Shown here: one piece after another, positions 16,970-24,489 of the stretch
Numbering within the stretch: position 1 is the first letter of the stretch
Layout of the letters: each line of letters begins with the position of its first letter
Origin: Bacteroidota bacterium
Lineage (GTDB): Bacteria > Bacteroidota > Bacteroidia > Bacteroidales > Prolixibacteraceae
Length of the DNA: 64,000 nucleotides
NCBI GenBank assembly: GCA_023251455.1
Contig: JAHEYT010000033.1
Coordinates: 50,323-114,322 of the forward strand
Direction of reading: 5' to 3'
Made by a program: the position numbers and the translations under genes
Notes under the pieces: generated by a model
The model's input: the letters and a program-made list of their open reading frames with translations, nothing else
What the model was told of the DNA's origin: nothing
Databases searched by the model: none

Positions 16970-19900
16970 TTATTCAATTTCCGGAGTATCTGTAATAGTG
17001 CTTCCATATCGCAAAGCTTCACCACTCTTTTTAAGCAAATCATTTACTTCCTGTTTAAGTTCCAGTACTCTGCTTTCACGGTCGAGTGTTACTTCGCACC
17101 AGCGGCGCAGTTCATCCAATTGTTCGCGAATTTCTTCTTCGGCCTTAAAACGATCGGTAATATCACGGCTTACACCACGATATCCGGTAAGGTTACCTGC
17201 TTTATTAATAACAGGAACCCCACTGGTTTCCATATAAACAATATTGCCGTTTTTGTGGTAATATTTATTGACCAACGAACTGAATGGAATTCCTGCATCC
17301 ACAATTGTGTCAGATTTGGTCTTTAGATCGACTTTCTCCTCATCGATAATATAAGTAAATGGCGATTTGTATAAAAGACTATTGGCTGGATAGCCAAGAA
17401 TATCTTCAATCTGTGGGCTTAGATAGGTATAATTACCTTCGAGATTGGTTTCCCAGATAAGATCTGTAGAAGATTCAACCATGGCCCTAAATTTTTCTTC
17501 ACTTCCGGCCAGAGCCGTCTCTGCATTTTCCTTTTTCTTTTCATTCTCAATCGAATCGAGCGCAAATGAAATATCCGAAGCCACTTCAATAAGCAGGTTT
17601 GTTTCTTCCTCATCAAAGAAATGTGTCGTGGATGCGTAGAGCGTAAAAACGCCTATCGTTTCACCATAAATTTTTATCGGCAGCGCAATGCTTGAGCGAT
17701 AGCCACGCTTCAAAGCTTCATCCTTCCAAGCCACCCAGCGTGGATCGTTCCCTATGTCATCGCAAACAAAATGTTTGTCGTCCTGAATGGCAGTACCTGT
17801 TGGTCTTTTACCTTCAGGAATATCAATTATTGAAAGTTGCGGAATGGCGGAGAGATAGCCGTCTTCGTTCCCTGCAAAGACATAAGGGGTTACGGTTTTT
17901 GTTTCTTCGTCAATCATTCCGATCCAGGCCATCTGAAATTGCCCGAAATCAACAGCAATCCGGCATGATTCCTTAAAAAGTTCATCTCGGTCACGTGTCC
18001 TGACAATGGTTTGGTTAATCTGACTGATTAGAGAATATACGCGGTTAACTTTTATGATTTTATCTTCAGCCAGTTTGCGATCGGTAATGTCGTGGATTGA
18101 GCCCACCAAAAAGCTTTTCCGGGATTCATCGATAAAGCGCTGCTTTCTGGTGATAATGGACCGTGTGTGCCCTCCCACAGTAAGCACTTCTTCCTGTAGA
18201 TTTGGGCATCCGGTATCGAGGACACTCCTGTCAACTTGAAGAAAACTTTGCCTTTCGTTTTCAGGCACGGCTTCAACAAGCGTATAGCCAACTACGCTTT
18301 TTTCATCCATGCCAAACATATCATAGAATGCTCGATTGGCCAGGGTGATACGATGGTCGTTATCTTTTACAAAGATGGGGTCTCCAACCATATCAAGAAT
18401 GGTCCTTATCCGGTCTTTCTCGTCCCGCAAACGGATTTCTGCCTTTTTGCGTTCGGTCAGGTCAAGTCCAAAAGCATAGTTTTTATCTCCAAGGGTTATA
18501 AAATCCCACAAGATACTCTTTGTTGAGCCGTCCTTGCAGCTTACCATTGTTTCCAGAGCCTCAATGGGCTGTTGGGTTTCAATGGCATCTTTCACTCTCA
18601 GATTCCATTCTTCTGCAATTTTTTGGCGATAGGTTTCATCTGGATAAGCCAAAGTCCACCATTGTTCTGAACTTGGAACGTCTTCGATGGTGTACCCAAA
18701 CATGTTGACCATCGTTGGATTAACGTATGTTGCCCGTTGCTCAATGCCTTTGCTTAAGTATATTGCAACCGGGATGGTTTCAATGATTGTCCTGAATTTT
18801 TCTTCGCTTTCGTGCAACGCTTTTTCTGCCTGATTGCGTTCTTTAATTTCAGCTTGTAATAAATTGTTTGCTAATAGAAGCTCAGAAGTGCGTTCTTCAA
18901 CTTTCTTTTCCACTTCGTCATAGGCTTTCTTCAGCAATGCCTGAGTTGCTAAAAGCTTATCTCGTTCAGCCTGAAGTTCAGTATTCACCAGCTTTAGTTG
19001 CGCTGGACTGGGAATAGCTAAAATTTTCGGCAAATATGGCCAAACTACGATTGCAGTGGCCAATGAAATGATGGCACAAATGGCATCAACAGTAGCTTGT
19101 TCCCAGTTAACCGGCCACCAAAGTCCGATCACGTGCATGATGTGTGTTGTTCCGCACGCCAGAATGAATAATCCAAACAGGAAAATAATCCAGGTAAAGG
19201 GCATGTCCTTTCGTTTCCTGACGAAAACAATCAGGAAAAACGGAATGGATGCGTAAGATATCGCAATTATGGCATTAGAAAGTGCCATTACCATCATGAC
19301 TAACGGTGTCATATTTTCTGAATTGGCTCCTTCGATATCCATTTTGCCTGGCATAAGAACCATTGGTAAAATGATTAGAATGGCGAGCGCAACTGCTGGG
19401 GCAATAATGTGTGGAAGCAACTCAAACGATTGACGTACGATACTTTTTTTCGGGGCAAAGGTTTGAACTTTGTAAGCTTTCAACCGGAGGCTGTTGGTAA
19501 TAACAAAAATGGAACTGAAAGCCATTGCTCCGGCCGCAAACATTGGACTTAGCAAGCCGTATGCTGCGATTGGAATGAGTGCCACATTATAAAATAATGC
19601 CCAAATCAGATTTTGAACGATGGTTTGCGAAGTTCCGCGCGACAGCGAAATGGCTCGTCCAACTCCCGAAAGGTCGCCGCTTATCAAGGTAATTCCGGCT
19701 GTCGCCATGGCGATATCAGTTCCGGTGCCAATGGCTATTCCAACATCAGCTTGTGCCAACGCCGGTGCATCGTTAATTCCATCGCCCACCATGGCAATAA
19801 TTGGGTTTGCATAATTGCCAAGTGTTTTGGCCGCCTGCAAATTCCTGATGGCATCAGCTTTTTCGCCTGGCAATACTTCGGCAATAACTTTGTCGATGCC

Positions 19901-21895
19901 AACCTGACTGGCAATTGCATCGGCAGTACTTTGGTTGTCGCCGGTAATCATCACAATATCCAAACCCAGCTTTCGTAAGTCGGCAATGGCTTCTTTGGCT
20001 CCAGGTTTTACGGTATCGGCAACTGCGATTATTCCAATTGCCTGTATTTTATCCTGATTATCGGCAGAATTTGCAGCCACAATCATGGCTGTTTTTCCAT
20101 CAGCCTGAAGCTTTAAAACTTTTGATTGAAAAGGTAAGAGATCAATTTCTTCGTTCTGCATCATCCGCTGATTTCCGACAAGTACAACCTGATTTTCAAC
20201 AGTTGCCCGTATTCCAAAACCACTAAAAGCACGGAATTTTTCAGGATGGGACAGTGTCAGTTTTTTATCTTGTGCGGCTTTAACAATGGTGCGGCCAAGC
20301 GAGTGTTCCGAACCTTTTTCGGCACTGGCAGCCAGACGCAGAATGTCATCTAAAGTTTGATTGGTAAGCGAAACAATGTCGGTAACTTCAGGTTCTCCTT
20401 TGGTGATGGTACCGGTTTTATCGAGAACAACGGTATTGATTTTTCCGGTTCGTTCAAGCGTTTCGCTGTTTTTGAATAAAATGCCGTTCTCTGCTCCTTT
20501 GGAAGTCCCAACCATTATTGCGGTCGGAGTTGCCAATCCAATGGCACATGGGCAAGCAATTACCAGAACAGCAATGGCGTTCATCATAGCTCCTGTCCAA
20601 TCGATTTGGGCGACATAAATCCAGCCAAGGAAAGTAAATAGGGCAATTCCGATGATGATCGGAACAAAATACTTTCCAATTTCGTCGGTCAGTTTTTGTA
20701 TTGGAGCTTTGCTTCCCTGTGCTTCCTGAACAAGTTTTACGATTTGTGACAGCGTGGTATTTTTCCCGACTCGTGTAGCTTCGAACCGGATCAATCCCTC
20801 GCAATTGATTGTTGATCCAATGATTTCATCGCCCGGACCTTTGCTCGCCGGCATCGATTCACCGGTTATCATCGATTCATTAAATTCTGAATGGCCATCG
20901 ATTATGATTCCGTCAACGGGAACCTTTTCTCCGGGACGAACAACCAGAATATCGCCAATAACAACTTGTTCAATATTAACTTCTGTTTCAACGTCGTTGT
21001 GCAACACATTGGCCGTTTTGGCTCTTAATCCCATCAGCGCTTTTAGAGCTGCTGACGTTTTCCCCTTAGCTCTTGTTTCCAGATATTTTCCCAGCCTGAT
21101 GAGGGTAATAATTGCTGCTCCGGTTTCAAAATATACATTCGGACTATTGAGAATACCAATGGAGACGAGTAAACTTGAGAAGTAGGCAGCCGACGATCCC
21201 ATCATAATTAATACATCCATGTTCGCACTTCCGAAACGAAGGCTTTTGAATGCCCCAATGTAAAATTGCCAGCCTACCACAAATTGAACCACAGTGGCAG
21301 CTGCAAGCATGAAGAACTGATCGTATTCGAACCCAACAACGCGAAAGTCGCGCATCATGCTGAAAATGATAAGCGGTACGGTGAAGATGAGCCCAATAAT
21401 GAGTAAGTTTTTTTGCTTGTTGAGTTCCTGAGCCCTGATTTGAGTTTCAACATCCTCAATTTCCAGAATCTGATCAGGCTGAACAAGATCAAAACCTGCT
21501 TTGCGAATTACAACAGCCAGCTCAGCAATACTCGTCACTCCCGGAATGTATTCAAGTGCGGCATGTTCGGTACCAAAACTTACGTTTACAGTAAGGACTC
21601 CATTTTGTCTGGTCAGTATTTTCTCTAAGGAGTTGGCATCAGTTTGATCCTGCAATCCGGTTATGGGTAAATCCGTTTTGCCAATGGCAACTCCATAGCC
21701 AATGTGTTGTATGCAAGTAATAATATCTCGTTCGGTAATCAGAGAAGGGTCAAATTCAACTGTAAGTTTTTCGCTGGCAAAATCGATATTGGCTTCTTTA
21801 ATGCCCGGTAGTTTGCCAACATTCTGGTTGATGGCTCTTGCGCAATTGGTACATGTCATCCCGGTAACGGGCAAAACAGAAGTCTTTATATTCAT
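16970..21895 (-). CDS. Fusion of Cu(I) P1B-type ATPase with ETR1-like copper sensor domain and PAS-PAS-GAF-PAS
   Basis: One uninterrupted 1641-residue frame.
ATPase, 1-815: HMA domain with CTNC (Cys15, Cys18); a second HMA-like domain (about 77-140) without CxxC; TGES 344-347; CPC 448-450; DKTGT 492-496 (Asp492 phosphorylated in this family); SEHSL at 529-533, where relatives have SEHPL; TGDN 651-654; GDGIND 704-709; Tyr-Asn 769-770 and MAFSS 791-795, the Cu(I)-type signatures.
Then an added membrane helix (about 829-848), a Met-rich stretch (845-870), and a three-helix domain (about 864-960) matching the ETR1 ethylene-binding domain, with Tyr881, Ile884, Pro885, Cys914 and His918 conserved and Asn874 in place of Asp25. 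A coiled coil (965-1030), PAS (1030-1150), PAS (1156-1275), GAF (1290-1447), PAS (1460-1585) and the tail [13 protein letters not shown] follow. No kinase or cyclase domain. Strong ribosome-binding site; a kinase gene follows 18 bp downstream. Confidence 0.93.
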   Translation of the reverse strand: MNIKTSVLPVTGMTCTNCARAINQNVGKLPGIKEANIDFASEKLTVEFDPSLITERDIITCIQHIGYGVAIGKTDLPITGLQDQTDANSLEKILTRQNGVLTVNVSFGTEHAALEYIPGVTSIAELAVVIRKAGFDLVQPDQILEIEDVETQIRAQELNKQKNLLIIGLIFTVPLIIFSMMRDFRVVGFEYDQFFMLAAATVVQFVVGWQFYIGAFKSLRFGSANMDVLIMMGSSAAYFSSLLVSIGILNSPNVYFETGAAIITLIRLGKYLETRAKGKTSAALKALMGLRAKTANVLHNDVETEVNIEQVVIGDILVVRPGEKVPVDGIIIDGHSEFNESMITGESMPASKGPGDEIIGSTINCEGLIRFEATRVGKNTTLSQIVKLVQEAQGSKAPIQKLTDEIGKYFVPIIIGIALFTFLGWIYVAQIDWTGAMMNAIAVLVIACPCAIGLATPTAIMVGTSKGAENGILFKNSETLERTGKINTVVLDKTGTITKGEPEVTDIVSLTNQTLDDILRLAASAEKGSEHSLGRTIVKAAQDKKLTLSHPEKFRAFSGFGIRATVENQVVLVGNQRMMQNEEIDLLPFQSKVLKLQADGKTAMIVAANSADNQDKIQAIGIIAVADTVKPGAKEAIADLRKLGLDIVMITGDNQSTADAIASQVGIDKVIAEVLPGEKADAIRNLQAAKTLGNYANPIIAMVGDGINDAPALAQADVGIAIGTGTDIAMATAGITLISGDLSGVGRAISLSRGTSQTIVQNLIWALFYNVALIPIAAYGLLSPMFAAGAMAFSSIFVITNSLRLKAYKVQTFAPKKSIVRQSFELLPHIIAPAVALAILIILPMVLMPGKMDIEGANSENMTPLVMMVMALSNAIIAISYASIPFFLIVFVRKRKDMPFTWIIFLFGLFILACGTTHIMHVIGLWWPVNWEQATVDAICAIISLATAIVVWPYLPKILAIPSPAQLKLVNTELQAERDKLLATQALLKKAYDEVEKKVEERTSELLLANNLLQAEIKERNQAEKALHESEEKFRTIIETIPVAIYLSKGIEQRATYVNPTMVNMFGYTIEDVPSSEQWWTLAYPDETYRQKIAEEWNLRVKDAIETQQPIEALETMVSCKDGSTKSILWDFITLGDKNYAFGLDLTERKKAEIRLRDEKDRIRTILDMVGDPIFVKDNDHRITLANRAFYDMFGMDEKSVVGYTLVEAVPENERQSFLQVDRSVLDTGCPNLQEEVLTVGGHTRSIITRKQRFIDESRKSFLVGSIHDITDRKLAEDKIIKVNRVYSLISQINQTIVRTRDRDELFKESCRIAVDFGQFQMAWIGMIDEETKTVTPYVFAGNEDGYLSAIPQLSIIDIPEGKRPTGTAIQDDKHFVCDDIGNDPRWVAWKDEALKRGYRSSIALPIKIYGETIGVFTLYASTTHFFDEEETNLLIEVASDISFALDSIENEKKKENAETALAGSEEKFRAMVESSTDLIWETNLEGNYTYLSPQIEDILGYPANSLLYKSPFTYIIDEEKVDLKTKSDTIVDAGIPFSSLVNKYYHKNGNIVYMETSGVPVINKAGNLTGYRGVSRDITDRFKAEEEIREQLDELRRWCEVTLDRESRVLELKQEVNDLLKKSGEALRYGSTITDTPEIE

Positions 21896-21900
21896 TAATT

Positions 21901-21910
21901 TTACCTCCCC
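21901..21910 (-). promoter_or_regulatory. Strong Shine-Dalgarno site of the ATPase-sensor fusion gene
   Basis: On the minus strand the sequence GGGGAGGTAA sits five bases before the ATG at 21895. Purine-rich sites this close to the ideal anti-16S complement are uncommon in Bacteroidota, where most genes in this window lack one. It supports the chosen start and suggests efficient translation. Confidence 0.6.
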
Positions 21911-22059
21911 GTGAAATGGATTATTTTGATGGTAAAGCTTACAATATGGTGACTGTCTAATATTCTATGCCAATTTTTTAATTCACTCGATCTGATTCTG
22001 TTTGTTTAGCATAGTTACTAAACGCAATCGGGTTTTTACTGACCAGAATGCGTTTGAAA

Positions 22060-22089
22060 GGTAATGAATTTTAGTAAAATTTCATTACC
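22060..22089 (-). terminator. Inverted repeat downstream of the Gfo/Idh/MocA gene
   Basis: GGTAATGAATTTT pairs with AAAATTTCATTACC across a short loop, with one bulged base, 34 bp past the stop of the oxidoreductase gene. On the minus strand it is followed by TTTC, so it is a weak candidate terminator separating the sugar genes from the ATPase-sensor gene. Confidence 0.45.
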
Positions 22090-22122
22090 GGAGGAATGGT
22101 TCTGATGACGTTATTTGAAACT

Positions 22123-23457
22123 TTAAACTTTTGGCAATGACCACGGTTTGCGGTATTCCGGAACAATGTACTGGTTTGCTTTTTCAGAATTAGAGAATTT
22201 CCCATTCGTTTCGTCCCAAAGCAGATAGTTCTCACCCGAGCGAACGGCGATGTTAGCGCAGTGAGCAGCAACTGCAACTGCACGTCCGATTTCAGGAGTG
22301 CAAACCGGTTTTTGTCTGGAACGGACACTGTCGATGAAATTTTGAGCGTGCTCCTGATGGTTTTCGCCGCCTTTATCAGATTCTTCAGGTTCAATTTTGC
22401 CTTTCTTTGCCTGATCGTCCCATTGCGGAATCACTTTGTATCCGCTGCGATCGACCACAATTGTTCCCAAATCTCCAATAAATTCAATTCCGTAAGGTTT
22501 GTCCCAGGGTCCATTCTGGATTCCCGCTGTATGTTGCCAGGTGATTTGGTAATCGCCTATTTCCCATATCACCGACATGGTGTCGTAAGTTTCGTGATTG
22601 TTGTTTGGGAAGGAACTATTGGCTCCGGAAGCCAATATCTTGTGAGGTGGTTTGGTGATGTCTTTTGCCCAAAGAGCCATGTCAATCAGGTGAACGCCCC
22701 AGTCGGTCACCAATCCGCCGCCGTAATCCCAAAACATACGCCATGAACCGTGAAACCTTGTTGGATTGAAACTTCTGGAAGGAGCAGGCCCGAGCCACAT
22801 TTCAAAATCAACTCCGTTTGGTACAGCTGTATCGGCAACCATTGGCTGACCAACACCATAATTGAAATTTCCCCAGATGTTTGTTTTCCGGAGTTTTCCA
22901 ATTCTTCCGGATTTAATCATCTGGTTGATTTTATTCCAATGGGCGCCACTGCGTTGCTGCTGGCCAACCTGAACTACACGGTTGTACCGGTTGGCGGCTT
23001 TCACCATCAGGTTGCATTCTTCGATGCTGTTGGCCATTGGTTTTTCGACATAAACATCCAGCCCGGCCTCGCAGGCATTTACCATCGGTAAACAGTGCCA
23101 GTGATCTGGAGTACCTATAACCACTGCATGTAAATCTTTATTTTCCAAAAGTTTCCTGAAATCGCCATACAGTTTTGGTTTCTGATTGTATGTTTTTAGA
23201 ATTTCGGCAGCTTTGTCAGTCAGGATGTTTTGATCGATATCGCAAAGGCCAATGCAATTGACGCCGGGAATGTTGAGGTGATTTTTCAAATCGCCAAATC
23301 CCATACTTCTGCAACCAATAAGGGCAATGTTGATTTGATCGCTTGGGGCAACTAATTTTTGTGCAGCCTGAAGTCCGCCCGGGAAGCTGGTGGCGATTCC
23401 CATTCCTGCGGTTGCTGCAAATGAATTCCGGATAAAAGTTCTGCGGTTTGTAGTCAT
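22123..23457 (-). CDS. Tat-exported Gfo/Idh/MocA family oxidoreductase
   Basis: A 444-residue protein with a twin-arginine leader (NRRTFIRNSFAATAG, residues 4-18; probable cleavage after LQA at about 31). The Rossmann part begins at INIALIGCRSMGFGDL (about 43-58) and includes VVIGTPDHWHCLP and the family signature VEKPMA (about 136-141). The C-terminal dehydrogenase/isomerase domain contains GGGLVTDWGVHLIDMALWA (about 248-266), where the metal or catalytic His lies in related exported enzymes. Close relatives in Bacteroidota act on sugars or glycosides, some as NAD-dependent glycosidases. Substrate unknown. It lies 84 bp downstream of the ROK kinase gene, in the sugar-catabolism group. Confidence 0.85.
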   Translation of the reverse strand: MTTNRRTFIRNSFAATAGMGIATSFPGGLQAAQKLVAPSDQINIALIGCRSMGFGDLKNHLNIPGVNCIGLCDIDQNILTDKAAEILKTYNQKPKLYGDFRKLLENKDLHAVVIGTPDHWHCLPMVNACEAGLDVYVEKPMANSIEECNLMVKAANRYNRVVQVGQQQRSGAHWNKINQMIKSGRIGKLRKTNIWGNFNYGVGQPMVADTAVPNGVDFEMWLGPAPSRSFNPTRFHGSWRMFWDYGGGLVTDWGVHLIDMALWAKDITKPPHKILASGANSSFPNNNHETYDTMSVIWEIGDYQITWQHTAGIQNGPWDKPYGIEFIGDLGTIVVDRSGYKVIPQWDDQAKKGKIEPEESDKGGENHQEHAQNFIDSVRSRQKPVCTPEIGRAVAVAAHCANIAVRSGENYLLWDETNGKFSNSEKANQYIVPEYRKPWSLPKV

Positions 23458-23541
23458 TATCGTTGAGTTAGGTGGTTAGAAAATCAATGATAAAATGGAC
23501 CGGTGAATTGAACCCATCGGTTCAGGAAACTCTATGAGATC

Positions 23542-24381
23542 TTATCTGATAGAATCGATAACCAGCGAAGAAGCACCCAATACGGCCATGTTGGCATCGT
23601 CGGATACTTCAAATTTCAAGTCACGGTAAATCCGTTGATAAGGAAAATCTTCGAATGTTTTACGCATACTTTTTTCGAAGAGCGGGAAGGATTGACTGAC
23701 CGAACCTCCCAGTATGATTGCTTCAGGAGCTAGAGCGAACAGGATATTTCCTAACCCGCGGGCAATGTGTACTCCAAGTTCGTCGAATAATTTTTGCGCC
23801 TGAATATCGCCAGCTTTTGCTTTATCTGCTTGTTCGCTTCCGCTCAGATTTCGGTTCCTGAAAAACATACCGCTACAGTAATTTTCGATATTGCTGTCGA
23901 GGTAATAAACATTTCCGAATTCACCGGCTCCGCATAAGTGTCCGGAATAAAGGTGGTTATTGATGATAATTCCGGCACCCATTCCGGTTCCGATGGTAAC
24001 GCCAACAAAGTTCCGGTAAGGTTTCCCTTTGCCAAAGTGTTTCTCACCCAGAGCAAAACAATTCGCATCGTTATTCACAAAAACAGGCTTTGGGAAACGG
24101 TCTTCGAGAAGCTGTTTCAGAGGCACCACATCCCACGATGGAATATTGGTGACATCCAAAACCAGGTTGTTTTCCAGATCAACAGGTCCGGGCACGCCAA
24201 TTCCAATCCCCATAATATCAGGAACATAAACCTGTGAAATGGCTTTGGAAATGGCATCGACTACCACCAACTTCTCCTGATCAAATGGAGTAGGGCAGGT
24301 ATATTGCTTCGTAATTTTCTGATCTTCAATCAGAGCTGCTGTTATTTTTGTTCCTCCCAGGTCAACTCCAATTATTTTCAT
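23542..24381 (-). CDS. ROK family sugar kinase
   Basis: A 279-residue kinase of the ROK superfamily. The ATP-binding motif is GVDLGGTKITAALIE (5-19), with VNNDANCFALGE (about 101-112, sugar-binding Asn and catalytic Asp) and GVTIGTGMGAGIIIN (about 126-140). Where most ROK kinases have GEIGH followed by a CxCGxxGC zinc knuckle, this protein has GEFGNVYYLDSNIENYCSG: the His is Asn and the Cys cluster is missing. Activity need not be lost, because zinc-free ROK kinases exist. The likely role is phosphorylation of glucose, N-acetylglucosamine or N-acetylmannosamine, given the NagB-type enzyme encoded just upstream. Its 3' end faces the oxidoreductase gene. Confidence 0.85.
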   Translation of the reverse strand: MKIIGVDLGGTKITAALIEDQKITKQYTCPTPFDQEKLVVVDAISKAISQVYVPDIMGIGIGVPGPVDLENNLVLDVTNIPSWDVVPLKQLLEDRFPKPVFVNNDANCFALGEKHFGKGKPYRNFVGVTIGTGMGAGIIINNHLYSGHLCGAGEFGNVYYLDSNIENYCSGMFFRNRNLSGSEQADKAKAGDIQAQKLFDELGVHIARGLGNILFALAPEAIILGGSVSQSFPLFEKSMRKTFEDFPYQRIYRDLKFEVSDDANMAVLGASSLVIDSIR

Positions 24382-24411
24382 GATCAGTTTTTTAGAATGA
24401 ATTTTAACTTG

Positions 24412-24457
24412 AGTCTACTCCGAAAAGTCAATAAACTTAGACTTTTCGGAGTAGACT
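24412..24457. repeat. 18-bp perfect inverted repeat between NagB/PIG-L and ROK kinase genes
   Basis: Arms 24412-24429 and 24440-24457 are perfectly complementary, with a 10-nt loop. There is no clear T-run on the minus strand, where both flanking genes lie. It may therefore act as an intercistronic RNA hairpin that stabilises or processes the message, or as a leaky terminator, rather than a full stop. Confidence 0.55.
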
Positions 24458-24489
24458 TAATTTTCGCTTCCTTTCAATTTATCGGCAAA

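Noticed and set aside
16970..21895. The ATPase-sensor protein as two genes wrongly joined by an assembly or frame error
   Set aside because: The frame is continuous with good coding character on both sides of the junction. The added helix makes topological sense, and no internal ribosome-binding site and start stand out between the ATPase and the sensor.
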